From assembly GCA_023249675.1 (NCBI GenBank), contig JAHFCE010000007.1, forward strand, positions 58,119 to 122,118: 64,000 nt of DNA. The letters are read 5' to 3'. Numbering within the stretch: position 1 is the first letter of the stretch; the number at the start of each line of letters is the position of its first letter. Shown here one piece after another: positions 42,878-53,900 of this stretch. The DNA comes from Elusimicrobiota bacterium (GTDB lineage: Bacteria; Elusimicrobiota; Elusimicrobia; UBA1565; UBA9628). Both the position numbers and the translations under genes were made by a program. The notes below the pieces were generated by a model. It did not search any database. It saw only the letters and a program-made list of their open reading frames with translations, and was not told where the DNA came from.

Positions 42878-44728
42878 ATGCGGCCCTCGCGAGCAATCCA
42901 GTTGCTCCTCAGCATCATCGCCCTGGCCCTCCCGGTCAGCGCTCAGATAAAGGCTAACGCCGGCGCCGACGCGGCCGTCGGCGGAACCGGTCAGGTCGGC
43001 TCCTCCCTTAATTCAGGCGGAGCGGCAGCGACCGGGCTTCCGGGCGCCGGCCAGCTCTCCCCCCTTCCCCTCTCTCTCAGCCTTCCCCCGTCGGCCCTCG
43101 CCACGCCGCCGCGGCCCGCAGCTGAAGAGACATCCGCTCCCCAAGCCGCCGTTTCACCCGAGCCGCCCGCCTCGCCCTCCGTCGCGCCCGCCAATACGCC
43201 CAACGACCCGCCTCATTTCATTGAAGCCTTGGCTTCTCTCGGCGTGCCGGCCGCCTTGACCGAGCGCCTGCAGGCCTTCCTCACGGTGCGCCACCCGGGC
43301 GAGCAGAGCAAAATTTACCATCGCCTCAAGCATTCCCAAGAAGTCGCCGATCTCACCGCGCGCATCGCCTCGGACCAGGAGCTTTCCGCCGAGAAGAAGA
43401 TCCTGCTGATCTTATCCGCCGCGCTGCACGATGTGGACCCGGACCGGACCAAGCACACCCCTGCGCGCGCGCCGGTCACGATCGCCTATCTCGGCTCGGA
43501 CGACGCGGCCCGCGGCCTGCTCCTGGACTTCGGCAACCGCTACGGCTTCACTGCGGCCCAAGTCAAGGCTCTGATCATGGCCACCGACTTCGACTTGGAC
43601 CCGGCCAAGATGCAGCGGATACAAGCCGCCTTCGCTTCGGCCGCTCAAGAAGCCTTCCCCGCCGAGCCCGACTGGGCCCTGAATTGGGGCAAGCGTCTCG
43701 CCTTCGCCGACCAGGCCTCCACATACGTCGGCTCGCCGGCCGAGGCGCGCAAGCGCGTCGCGGGCCTCGCGGTCGAAATCCGCACCCAGCTCGAGGCGAT
43801 CGGCAAGGGACCGGGTCCGAGCAACGAGGTGATCCTCGCCGGCACCTACAAGTTCCTGAGCGTCCTCAAACAGAACCCGCTTTTCGCTCTGCTCCCCGAT
43901 GAGCAGCGCCGAAACTTCGAGACCGTGTACGCCTACTTCGCGACGCGGCAAACGCCCGCGGCCTGGACCGCTGAGTCCGCCCCCGCCCCGGCGCGCGCGC
44001 CTCCCCGCCTCGATCAAGACGCCGCTCAGCGCTACATCAACGGCATCATGGGCGGCCGCGCCCCCACCGACCGCGAAGCCGACGCTCTCCTCGGCGACTG
44101 GCTCAATGAAAACGCCATCCCCCTCCAGTCTCAACAGGCTCAAGATATCCGCGCAGCGCTCCTGCCCGCGAAAGCCGGAGCCGACGCCGCGACCGCCGCC
44201 CAGCTCGACCCGGCCCTGCGCCGCCATGCCGCCTTGCTCATCCGCATCGCCGCCGAGCACCGCGTCACCGTTTCGTACGTCGAGTCCGTGATCGTCAAGC
44301 GCGGCCTCCTCCGACGCCTCAACATCATCCCCGACGCAAGCCTTGAGAACCAAATAGATCAAGCGCTCATCAACGCCGAACTCGAGCGCGCCGTCTCCGC
44401 CTACCCCAAGAACGCGCAGGGCGAGCTCATGCGCTCAGTCGCCCAAGTCATGGGAACGAAGGGAGGCAAGTCCCTCGAGGAAATCTCCCGCAATGGTGCC
44501 TTTCTGTACGCCGACTTCAGCGCCAGGAATTTCCTGAACGGCCGCGCCAGCCGCGATCCGGATATTCAGGGCCACACAATCGTCTTCTACGTCACGCGCA
44601 AGGACGGCCAATGGCGCCTGGAGGGCTACCGCCAGGCATCTCGGAGCGTGACGCCCGATCTCGCCTATATCAACGCCCTGAAGGCCTGGCTGCGCGCCGG
44701 CGGCATCCCCTCCTCCGACTTTTTCTGA
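42878..44728 (+). CDS. Exported protein with HD-type phosphohydrolase-like domain
   Basis: Signal peptide ...LLLSIIALALPVSAQ, P/A-rich linker, KIYHRLKHSQEVADLTARIASDQELSAEKKILLILSAALHDVDPDRTKH (H...HD). Confidence 0.75.
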   Translation: MRPSRAIQLLLSIIALALPVSAQIKANAGADAAVGGTGQVGSSLNSGGAAATGLPGAGQLSPLPLSLSLPPSALATPPRPAAEETSAPQAAVSPEPPASPSVAPANTPNDPPHFIEALASLGVPAALTERLQAFLTVRHPGEQSKIYHRLKHSQEVADLTARIASDQELSAEKKILLILSAALHDVDPDRTKHTPARAPVTIAYLGSDDAARGLLLDFGNRYGFTAAQVKALIMATDFDLDPAKMQRIQAAFASAAQEAFPAEPDWALNWGKRLAFADQASTYVGSPAEARKRVAGLAVEIRTQLEAIGKGPGPSNEVILAGTYKFLSVLKQNPLFALLPDEQRRNFETVYAYFATRQTPAAWTAESAPAPARAPPRLDQDAAQRYINGIMGGRAPTDREADALLGDWLNENAIPLQSQQAQDIRAALLPAKAGADAATAAQLDPALRRHAALLIRIAAEHRVTVSYVESVIVKRGLLRRLNIIPDASLENQIDQALINAELERAVSAYPKNAQGELMRSVAQVMGTKGGKSLEEISRNGAFLYADFSARNFLNGRASRDPDIQGHTIVFYVTRKDGQWRLEGYRQASRSVTPDLAYINALKAWLRAGGIPSSDFF

Positions 44729-44759
44729 AGACGGGCCGGGGATGTGATAAAATCCCCGC

Positions 44760-45257
44760 ATGAACGCCGCCCCCGACTGCCCCTGCGGAAGCAAGACGTC
44801 TTTCTCGGCCTGCTGCGAGCCCTACATCACCGGCCAGGCCGCGGCCCCGACGGCCGAAGCCCTGATGCGCGCCCGCTACACGAGCTACGCGACCGGCAAG
44901 ATCGACTTCATCGAGAAAACCCACGCGCCCGAGAGCCGCGCCGACTTCGACCGCAAGGCCTCCGAAAAGTGGGCCCGGGACAGTTCCTGGAAAGGCCTCG
45001 CCGTGGTGGCGACCAAAGACGGCGGCCCCGCCGATTCGACCGGCGTCGTGAGCTTTGTCGCCGGCTTCTCCCAAGGCGGTAAGGACTATGAACACCATGA
45101 GATCGCCACCTTCCGTAAAGAAGGAGCGAATTGGCTGTTCGTGGATGGCAAGTCCCCCAAGCCCGAGACGGTCGTCAACACCGGCCCCGACGTGGGCCGC
45201 AACGACCCCTGCCACTGCGGCTCCGGCAAGAAGTTCAAGAAGTGCCACGGTCATTAG
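44760..45257 (+). CDS. YchJ-family (UPF0225) SEC-C motif protein
   Basis: N-terminal [19 protein letters not shown] and C-terminal [19 protein letters not shown]. Confidence 0.92.
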   Translation: MNAAPDCPCGSKTSFSACCEPYITGQAAAPTAEALMRARYTSYATGKIDFIEKTHAPESRADFDRKASEKWARDSSWKGLAVVATKDGGPADSTGVVSFVAGFSQGGKDYEHHEIATFRKEGANWLFVDGKSPKPETVVNTGPDVGRNDPCHCGSGKKFKKCHGH

Positions 45258-45271
45258 CCGATGTCGCGATC

Positions 45272-47872
45272 ATGAAGACAAGCTCACAACTCCGAAGCGG
45301 CTACCTTGATTTCTTCGTCCAGAACGGCCATACGCTCAAGGCCTCCGCGCCCATCGTCCCCTCAGGCGACGCAACACTCATGTTCAACTCGGCCGGCATG
45401 GTGCCGTTTAAGCCCTATTACCTCGGTCTGAAAACCGACCTCACGCGCGCCACCTCCGCGCAGAAATGCTTCCGCACAACCGACATCGAGCGCGTCGGCA
45501 CCACGCTTCGCCACATGACGTTCTTCGAGATGCTCGGCAATTTCTCCTTCGGCGACTACTTCAAGGCCGAGGCCGTGTCCTGGGCGTGGGAGTACCTGAC
45601 CAAGGAAGCCGGCCTCGACCCGAAGCGCCTGCACCCGACGGTCTTTAAGGAAGATGATGAAGCGGTTCGCTTATGGGCGACAGTCGGCGCGCCGAACCCC
45701 GCCGTGCGCCTGGGCGAGGACACCAACTTCTGGAACATGGGTCCGACGGGGCCGTGCGGGCCCTGCTCGGAGATCTATTATGATCTCGGCCCCGAGTTCG
45801 CCTCGGGCCAGGACGACGTGGTCGGCGGCGACGGCGACCGCTACATCGAGATATGGAACCTGGTGTTCACCGGATTCGACCGCCAGCCTGATGGGAGCTT
45901 AAAACCCCTCGCACGGCCCTGCATCGACACCGGCATGGGCCTTGAGCGCCTCGCGTTCTGCGCGCAGGCGACGAAGTCCCCCTTCCACACCGACCTGTTC
46001 GCGCCGATCGTCACGAAAGCCGCCGAGATCATCGGCGCAGACCCGGCGGACCCCAAGCACGCGCTCGGCTTTCGCGTCATCGCCGACCACGCGCGCGCGG
46101 CGACCATGCTCATGAGCGAGGGCATCATCCCCTCGAACGTCGAGCGCGGCTACGTCCTGCGCCGCCTCGTGCGCCGCGCGGCGCGCTACGGCCAGCTGAT
46201 GGGCTTTGACCGCCCGTTCCTGCATTTCCTCGTCCCCGCCGCAATCGACATCTTCGCGCCGGGGTACCCGGAGCTGCGCGCGGCCTCGGAGCAAGTCTCG
46301 GCCGTCATGAAGACCGAGGAGTCCAAGTTCCTCGAGACGCTTCACGCGGGCGAAGGCGAGCTCGCCAAGGCGCTCGAAAAGTCCGGCAAGACGCTTTCCG
46401 GAGAGGCCGCGTTCCGGCTCTACGAGACGTTCGGCTTTCCTCTCGAGATGACGAAGGAGATCGCAAGCCAGCGCGGAATCTCCATCGATGAAAACGGCTT
46501 CAAGGCCGCGCAGGAAAAGGCGGTCGAGATCGCGCGCGCGTCCTGGAAAGGGTCCGGCGAGAAAAATCTGACGGCGCTGGTCTCCACGGCGGCGAAGACG
46601 GAATTTCTCGGGTATGCCGCCGATGAGACGAAGGCCAAAATCGTCGCGTCGGCGCCAGGCATGGCCGCTTTCGACAAGACCACGTTCTACGCGGAGGGCG
46701 GCGGGCAAGTCGGGGATACCGGCGACATCGTTTCCGCCGATGGACGAACGGTTCTCGCGCGCGTCGTCGACACGCAAAAACAGAACGACGTTTTCGTGCA
46801 CATCCTCGAAGACAGCACGACCCTCCCGGCGGGGACCGAAGTCATTCTGCGCGTCGACGCCCAACGGCGGGCTCGGATCAAGCCCCACCACACCGCGACC
46901 CATCTGATGAACGAAGCTCTCAAGCGCGTGCTCGGCGGCGGAATCCGCCAGGCCGGCTCCTACGTGGGTCCCGACAAGCTGCGCTTCGACTTCACCCATG
47001 CGAAAGCGCTCACGCCGGAGCAGATCGCTCAAATCGAGATCCTCGTCAACGATGAGATCAAGGCGGCGCATCCGGTCGTGCCTCAATGCCACCCCGTCTC
47101 GAAGGTCTCAGAATTCGGCGCCACGACCTTGCTCGGCGAAGACTACGGTTCAGAACCGCGTTTTCTGCTGATCGGGCCGAAGGGATGGAGCGAGCCGAAG
47201 AACCGATTCAGCCTCGAGTTATGCGGCGGCGTCCACGTGGACAACACCTCCGAGATTCTTGCGTTCAAGATCACAAAGGAAGCCTCGGCCTCCTCCGGCG
47301 TGCGCCGCATCGAGGCGATCGCGGGCAAGGCCGTCGAGGAATACGCCGCCGCCCAGCACGCCGCGAAGCTGAGAGCGAACAGCGAGGCCGCCGCAAAGGC
47401 CGAGTCTCTGGCCGCGTCGATCCGCGCTCTCGGGGGCAAGGCCGAGGCCGCGGAAGGGCTCAAAGCGCTTGAGAACAAGCTCGGCCAGTTGAAGGCCTCC
47501 CGGCTCGCCGCCCAGGCCCAGGCCGGCCGAAAAATCGTCGAGGTCAAAGGCGTGAAAATTGTCCTCCAGCGCCTCCAAGGCGCGGACCCAAAATCCTTGA
47601 GAGGGCTCTCGGACAAGATTGTGGCCGAAGTCGGCTCCGGCCTCGTGTTCCTCGCCGCGCCCGGCGAAGGCAAGCTCTCGTTCGTGCTCGCGGCCACGCC
47701 GGACATGGCGGCCAAAGGCGTCGATGCGGCGAAAATCGCCAAGGCCTTCGCCTCCGCCCATGGCGGCTCGGCGGGCGGCCGCGCGGATTTCGCTCAAGGC
47801 GGGACCGCGGATGGAGACTGGGACAAAGCCGTGGAAAGCCTCACCGCCTTGATCGGCTTGGAGAGAACATGA
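45272..47872 (+). CDS. alaS: Alanyl-tRNA synthetase
   Basis: LRSGYLDFFVQNGHTLKASAPIVPSGDATLMFNSAGMVPFKPYYLG..., WNLVFTGFDRQPDGSLKPL, THLMNEALKRVLG editing site. Real start is internal to the ORF at 45131. Confidence 0.96.
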   Translation: MKTSSQLRSGYLDFFVQNGHTLKASAPIVPSGDATLMFNSAGMVPFKPYYLGLKTDLTRATSAQKCFRTTDIERVGTTLRHMTFFEMLGNFSFGDYFKAEAVSWAWEYLTKEAGLDPKRLHPTVFKEDDEAVRLWATVGAPNPAVRLGEDTNFWNMGPTGPCGPCSEIYYDLGPEFASGQDDVVGGDGDRYIEIWNLVFTGFDRQPDGSLKPLARPCIDTGMGLERLAFCAQATKSPFHTDLFAPIVTKAAEIIGADPADPKHALGFRVIADHARAATMLMSEGIIPSNVERGYVLRRLVRRAARYGQLMGFDRPFLHFLVPAAIDIFAPGYPELRAASEQVSAVMKTEESKFLETLHAGEGELAKALEKSGKTLSGEAAFRLYETFGFPLEMTKEIASQRGISIDENGFKAAQEKAVEIARASWKGSGEKNLTALVSTAAKTEFLGYAADETKAKIVASAPGMAAFDKTTFYAEGGGQVGDTGDIVSADGRTVLARVVDTQKQNDVFVHILEDSTTLPAGTEVILRVDAQRRARIKPHHTATHLMNEALKRVLGGGIRQAGSYVGPDKLRFDFTHAKALTPEQIAQIEILVNDEIKAAHPVVPQCHPVSKVSEFGATTLLGEDYGSEPRFLLIGPKGWSEPKNRFSLELCGGVHVDNTSEILAFKITKEASASSGVRRIEAIAGKAVEEYAAAQHAAKLRANSEAAAKAESLAASIRALGGKAEAAEGLKALENKLGQLKASRLAAQAQAGRKIVEVKGVKIVLQRLQGADPKSLRGLSDKIVAEVGSGLVFLAAPGEGKLSFVLAATPDMAAKGVDAAKIAKAFASAHGGSAGGRADFAQGGTADGDWDKAVESLTALIGLERT

Positions 47873-48129
47873 CCGTTTCAAACGACGTCGCCGCTCAAAT
47901 TGACGCGGCCTTCGATTTCCGCGGCCACGTGACCGTCCGCTTCGCCGACGGCAAAACGCTGGAAGGCTATCTGTTCAACCGTGAGTTGACGCCGATGACA
48001 GGCGAAGCCTACATCGAGCTGATCCCGAAAGACTCCGATCAGCGCCTGCGCTTTGCCGCCGCGTCGGTCCAGTCCGTGGCGATCACCGGCAAGGACTTCG
48101 CCTCGCCCTTCGTGCCGCCGAAGCCCTAA
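47869..48129 (+). CDS. Small conserved-looking hypothetical protein
   Basis: 86 aa with coding-like composition. ATG overlaps the alaS stop (ATGA). Confidence 0.65.
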   Translation: MTVSNDVAAQIDAAFDFRGHVTVRFADGKTLEGYLFNRELTPMTGEAYIELIPKDSDQRLRFAAASVQSVAITGKDFASPFVPPKP

Positions 48130-48141
48130 AATCTTTCCAGG

Positions 48142-49932
48142 TCAGCGGCGGGCTTCGAGCTCGTTCCAGCGCTGAAACAGCGCCTCGACCTTCCCGCGGG
48201 CCTCGTCAAGACGCGCTTGCCGTTTGATCAGCTCCGGGGCGTCGGTCGCGATCGCAGGATCTTCAAGGGCGGCACGCGCCATCGAAGCCTCGTTCTCGGC
48301 GGCCTTGATGCTCGCCTCCATCTTCTGAAGCTCCTTGGCCTCCCTCGGCGAGAGCTGCTTTGAAACGCTCGCGACCGCAACGGGATGCGAAACGCCGAGC
48401 GAGTCCGACTCCTCGCGCGCCGCTTCCCACTGGGAAAGGTCGGCGTAGAAGTTCGCGTTGCCCTTGCCGTCGAGCGCCAGAAGGCGCTGGGAGACCCGTT
48501 CCAACAGATACCGGTCGTGGGTCACGAGCACGAGGGCGCCGGGAAACTCCATCATGCTGTTCTCGAGCACCTCGAGGGACTGCAGGTCGAGGTCATTGGT
48601 GGGCTCATCAAGCAGCAGCAGGTCCGCGGGACGCAGCATGAGGCGTGCGATCAGCACGCGCGCCTGCTCGCCTCCCGACAGGCGGCTCAGCGGGTATTCC
48701 ATCTGTTCCTTGCGGAACAGGAAGCGCTCGGCCCAGCCGTAGACATGAATGCGAGTGCCCCGGAAGTCCACATGCTCGCCGACCTCGCACAGGGAACGCT
48801 TGAGGGTCTTCGTCCGATCGAGCTGTTCACGGTGCTGGTCGAAGGTCACGACCTTTAGGTTCTCCGCGCGCTTCATCACGCCCTTGTCCGGCGCGAGCGC
48901 TCCCGCGAACATCTTGAGCAAGGTGCTCTTGCCGGAGCCGTTCTCGCCGAGCAGGCCGAGCTTGTCACCGGGGCTCAGGATCAGATCAAGCGGGCCGAAC
49001 AGCTTCTTGCCACCCATGCTCTTCTCGACCTGAGTCGCGCGCACGAGGCACTTGCTCTGGCGCTCGGTCGCGTCGAAGTCGATCTCGGTCGCGCGGACCT
49101 GCGCGTTGCGGAACTTGAGCTCGGCTAAATCCGCGATCATCTCCCCCGCGCGATCGATGCGCGCCTGCTGTTTGGTCGTGCGCGCCTTCGGCCCCTTGCG
49201 CAGCCAGGCGATCTCGCCCTTGACCGTGTTCTGCATCGTGTCCTGGAGCGTGGCCTGGTGGCTGAACAACGCCTCGCGCTTCTCGAGGAAATCGCTGTAG
49301 TTGCCCGCGCTCGCAAAATGCCCGCCCTCGTAGCGCTTGTTGAGCTCGATGACCCGGTTGCACACGCGTTCAAGGAAGCTGCGGTCATGGGTGATGGTCA
49401 GAAACGAAAACGTGAGCCCCGACAGGAAGCGCTCCAGCCACAGCACCCCCTCGAGGTCGAGATGGTTCGTCGGCTCATCAAGCAGAAGCAAATCAGGTTC
49501 GCGCAGAACTTGCGATAAGATCGCAAGGCGCTTGCGCCAGCCGCCGGAGAGCGCGTCCACGCGCTGGTCCGGGTCCGCGAAGCCGGACTGCTCCATGCCC
49601 GACTCGACGCGCATGTCGATTTCCCAATCTTCGAGGTCGAGGCCCTGCAGCGCGCTGTTGAGCTCGTCGCGGACGCTCCCGTCTTCACCGACGGTCGCAA
49701 AGAACTCCTGTTGAGCGAGATATCCGACGCGCAGGCCACGACGCGCAACGATCTTACCCTCATCGACGGTCTCAAGGCCCGCCAGAATCCTGAGCACAGT
49801 GGACTTGCCCGCGCCGTTGGGGCCGATCAGCCCGGCGCGCTCACCCTCAAAGAGCCCGAGCGACAGGCCCTCGAAGAGCGGGCGAATGCCGAAGCTCTTG
49901 GTGAGATTTTGACAGCTGAGAAGAATAGCCAC
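48142..49932 (-). CDS. ABC-F family ATPase (Uup-like, C-terminal coiled coil)
   Basis: Two ABC domains (GPNGAGKSTVLRILAGL; GENGSGKSTLLKMFAGAL), LSGGWRKRLAIL, LSGGEQARVLIARLM, C-terminal coiled coil. GTG start. Confidence 0.95.
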   Translation of the reverse strand: MAILLSCQNLTKSFGIRPLFEGLSLGLFEGERAGLIGPNGAGKSTVLRILAGLETVDEGKIVARRGLRVGYLAQQEFFATVGEDGSVRDELNSALQGLDLEDWEIDMRVESGMEQSGFADPDQRVDALSGGWRKRLAILSQVLREPDLLLLDEPTNHLDLEGVLWLERFLSGLTFSFLTITHDRSFLERVCNRVIELNKRYEGGHFASAGNYSDFLEKREALFSHQATLQDTMQNTVKGEIAWLRKGPKARTTKQQARIDRAGEMIADLAELKFRNAQVRATEIDFDATERQSKCLVRATQVEKSMGGKKLFGPLDLILSPGDKLGLLGENGSGKSTLLKMFAGALAPDKGVMKRAENLKVVTFDQHREQLDRTKTLKRSLCEVGEHVDFRGTRIHVYGWAERFLFRKEQMEYPLSRLSGGEQARVLIARLMLRPADLLLLDEPTNDLDLQSLEVLENSMMEFPGALVLVTHDRYLLERVSQRLLALDGKGNANFYADLSQWEAAREESDSLGVSHPVAVASVSKQLSPREAKELQKMEASIKAAENEASMARAALEDPAIATDAPELIKRQARLDEARGKVEALFQRWNELEARR

Positions 49933-50011
49933 GAGAGGAGTGCGGGGGGAGAGTATACCGCATCGCCGCTGCTTGAGCCCCTCCGTCAGTGTTTCACTTC
50001 GGATTCAGCTT

Positions 50012-50974
50012 TCACTTGGCCCAATTTTGCGGAGGAAGACTGATTGATTGATCGATCGATTCCGCATGCGTGTCCCAATGAAAAGTCACCGAGATCCGGT
50101 GCGCGCTGCCCAGCTCACCCATCGGAACGATGGCATAGTCGACGCTCCCCCTCTTGAAAAGATAGCCGAAGCCGGCCGTGATCCCCGGCCCAGCCTCGTT
50201 GCGCCCGTCGTAGCCCATGCGCAGGGCCAAGAAGTCCGCAAGGCGCGTCTCAACACCGACTCTCGGGAACGGGCTCTCGCTGCGCGGTGCTATCACATCT
50301 AGGGCGAGCACACTCGCACGTCCAGCGAGCATTCCGGCATAAGCCGCGCCCATCCGCACCTGAAAGGGGAGATTTTCGTCGGCGCCCTGGAAGCGCACGG
50401 CTGGCCCTAGGTTCTGCGCCGTCAGGCCCAGGTTCAGCCCGGGCGCCGCAGGCAGCGCATAGAGGACCCCGAGGTCCGCAGCGATTCCGTCGCCATTTGT
50501 ACTATCGATGGTCTCTCGGATGTACTTGAGCCCCGCACCCACAGCGAGCGACTCCGTCAGAGCGTGTCCGTAGCCCGCGCCGAGGGCCAGATCGGAAAGC
50601 GTGGTCTGCCCTAGACTGGCACCGCCGGGGTCGCTGAGAGTCGTCTTCTGCACGTCGCCGAAACTGAGCTGATTCAGGCTCAACGACCAGCCGGCAGGAT
50701 GGAGGTATGCGACGTATTCCTGCTTGATCTCTTGGAAATAGGCGTTATGCATGAACGTCGCCTCATGCCGCCGCACACGCGCCAGGCCGGCCGGATTGTA
50801 GAGCAAGGCGTTCACGTCCGCAGCCAAGGCTGTGTAGGCCCCGCCGAGCGCCACAGGGCGGGCGTTGGCGTCCAAGTTCAGGAAGGTCAGTGGTTCGGCG
50901 CCGGATCCGCCTAGGCAAGGTCGGCCCCAGAACAGAAAGCAGGCAGCGATGCCGATACATTGCGCATTTCTCAT
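50012..50974 (-). CDS. PorV/PorQ (UPF0164)-like outer-membrane beta-barrel protein
   Basis: FLNLDANARPVALGGAYTALAADVNALLYNPAGLARVRRHEATFMHNAYFQEIKQEYVAY is typical of PorV-like proteins. Confidence 0.82.
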   Translation of the reverse strand: MRNAQCIGIAACFLFWGRPCLGGSGAEPLTFLNLDANARPVALGGAYTALAADVNALLYNPAGLARVRRHEATFMHNAYFQEIKQEYVAYLHPAGWSLSLNQLSFGDVQKTTLSDPGGASLGQTTLSDLALGAGYGHALTESLAVGAGLKYIRETIDSTNGDGIAADLGVLYALPAAPGLNLGLTAQNLGPAVRFQGADENLPFQVRMGAAYAGMLAGRASVLALDVIAPRSESPFPRVGVETRLADFLALRMGYDGRNEAGPGITAGFGYLFKRGSVDYAIVPMGELGSAHRISVTFHWDTHAESIDQSISLPPQNWAK

Positions 50975-53900
50975 CGGATAATCAAAATCTTCTTAACCAC
51001 GCTCGCTGCGCCGGGACTTCCGATAACGGCGACATATCCCCCCGAAGCAATATCTTGTCCCGCGGCATTTCGCGCATCCCAGCGCAGCGTACCGCCGGAG
51101 TTCTCCGAGTCGAAGCTCGTCACCAGGCCGCCCAAAAGCGTGTAGATCTTGATATTCACGCTGGACGGGAGGTTATCGAAGATGATCCCGGAGGTGGTAT
51201 CGGAAGCCGAGTAAGGCTTGCCCTGGTCTGCTATGCCGCCATTAGGGCGGTAGGGAACGGGGTAGACGCGCGCCGCCAAGAGGCCGGAGCCGACCCCCGC
51301 GGCGACGCCAAAAGCGGTGAAGATGGAGAGATGGCTGGCATCTCCCTGCACGACCTTCCGTGAGGTATCGACGCTCGAGCCCGGCAGTATCTCCCAAAGA
51401 CCGCTGCTCTCATTGAGCACATAGAGCCGGAGGGAATCGACACGGATCGGGGGAGAGGTCCCGTCCACATAGCCCGTGCCGTTGACGTCCGCATAGGGGA
51501 CGCTCACCCTCACCGGCGTGTCGAAGTTCCCAGTCACTCGCGCGCCGTTGACCGCGATGATGAACTCAGTTAAGGAGCTGGGCGACTCGCGCAATCCCGC
51601 GGGCGCCACTCCCGCCGCAATCAGAGAGGTCGTATTGCTCATGAGCGGGTGCTGAAGAGGGGCTTCCGAGAGTAGCCAGCTCGTCGTGGCGCCCAGCAGG
51701 GCACTCGGGACGTCGAGCGCGACCTCGCCGTCGGCCCGCGTAAGCTGATTGGAGCCCACGCCCGCGAACTGAGAGCGCGGCGTGGCCACGGTCACTGTCG
51801 ACGAATTCGCCTCCCCGCCCGTATTTAAGGCCTTGAGGAACCTCTGGTAGACGGTGTTGGTGGAAAGATTGGTCTCCAGGAAATAGGTCGCCGAACCCGA
51901 CAAGGCGGCCCTCAGGCTGCCCGTTGCGTAATAGAACTCGAAAGTGTCGGCCTGTCCTCCCGCACCGCTCCAGACCCATCGTATCGTGCCGCTGGAGACG
52001 GCGATGCCGCTCAAACTGGGCACTCCGGGAGCATTGGCCATGGTTGTGCGGGACGCCGGCGATGTGTTCGCGTAAGAGGTCGTTTGGCCCCACAACGCTC
52101 CGGCGCGCAAATAATAGGTGGTGTTGGCAGACAACCCCTGCACCGTCAGGCTGGCGGCCTGGCCACTGGTCGAGGATGAGTAAAGCGTTCCCGTGAAATT
52201 CGACGCCGTGGACGCCTCGATCGTGTAGCCATCCGCGCTCACCGTACTGAAGGAAACGATGAGCGCGGAAGAGGAGGACACGCTCGAGAGGGGGGCGCTC
52301 GGCGCCGGCATCGCCAGAGCCGGCCCAGGAGCGCTCGTATTGTCGGCGTTTCCGTAAGCATCCGTCACCGCGTTGGCGGGATTGACGGTCGCTCCGCTGG
52401 CGAAGGTCGCGTTGGAAGCAAGGGTAACGACGAGAGTGGTGTTGCTCGTCCAACTGACGCCGGAGGCCCCGGAAGTCCCATAATGTCCGGCGGACGGCGC
52501 CAGCACCGTGTCGATGTCGTTCGCCCCGCTCGCGTTGTCGATGGTCGCCGTGCGCATCGCCTTCGAGAATACGAAGGTGAGGGTTCCGTCGCCGCGCGTG
52601 ATCGACACAAGAGTCGGCCGCACCGTGTCGACGCCGAAGGCCGCCGAAGTCGCGTAACTGACCGCATAGTCAGTGCCATCATGAGGCTTGAGACGTACCT
52701 TGTAGCTCCCTGAGACACCGTAGCCCAGGTCTGCCGCCGCATCCCACCAGAGCTCGCCGGTATGGGCCGTCCCCCCCGGCGTGGAGGTCAGGGCCGTCAC
52801 GGTCGAGGCGGAAACTATCGTGGCACTGCTCCAACTGGCGTACGGGTCTACCGCGTATTGGACCTGCGCAGTGGAAGTATTCAGATTGCCGCTGTTCGAG
52901 TCGACGTCCGTCAGCGTGTAGTCCACGAGAACCTTGCCGATCTGAGCGCCGGAAGTCTGCTGCGCCGCCGAGACGGCGCTGGCCGACGGGACGGTGTTGG
53001 CCCCGGACGCGTACTCACAGGCCCCAATGTCCGTCCCACCCACCCGCGCGATGCCGCGCTGATCCGTCGTCGGGATGGTCACGCCGTTATTGGCCGTGGT
53101 CGTGCCCGCGTCGATCGCCACGCTATTGGCCGACAACGCAAGGGTCTGGGTATAGTTCAGCGTGCCGTTGCTCGCCAGCGACGCGGCGATATTCAGATTG
53201 GCTTGGTTGCCCGTGATGTCGCCCGTGGCGTTGAAGGTCCGGCCAGTGGCCGTCTCCACGATGTTGTAGCCGTTGTCGTTGACCGTTCCGCCGCTGTAAT
53301 AGAAGTCGACGGTGCTATTGGCCATCAGGTTGTTCTTCATGTAGACGACCTGACCGGCTTCCACGTAGATGCTGGAGTTGATCGACGTCGCGCTGTCCAT
53401 GACGACAGTGTTGTTCGTCAACGTGATCGTTCCATAGCCGGCGTAGAACCCTCCGCCCACCGTCCCTGCCCTGTTGTTGAAGATCGTCGTGTTCGTGATC
53501 TTGACGACGCCGTAATAGAACTCCATCGCGCCGCCGATCGCGGAAGCAACATTCCGGTCGAAGGTCGAGTTCGTGATCAGCGACGCGCTCAGCGTGTTGT
53601 CCCCATCCAGGTACATCCCGCCACCGTCGCTGCTCGCGGTGTTGCTCGAGACCGTGCAATTGTCCATCGTGAATCTTTGATCGTACATGTAGATTGCGCC
53701 GCCGTCTGCCGCGGAGGAGTTGTTATAAAAGGTCGAGCTCTGCAACGTGATCGCTCCGCTGACGGATCGGAAGAAAATAGCCCCTCCGCCGTAACTGGAG
53801 CTGGTCGAACGGCAGGAGCTCATCGTCGTGCTCGTGATTGAGACGTTGCCCACCGTTCCCCAGACGTACACGCAGCCCCCATAGGCCGACTTGCCATCGG

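Noticed and set aside
50041-50062. GATT/GATC tetranucleotide run (gattgattgatcgatcgatt)
   Set aside because: Lies inside the PorV-like coding sequence (ESIDQSIS); short and explained by codons.
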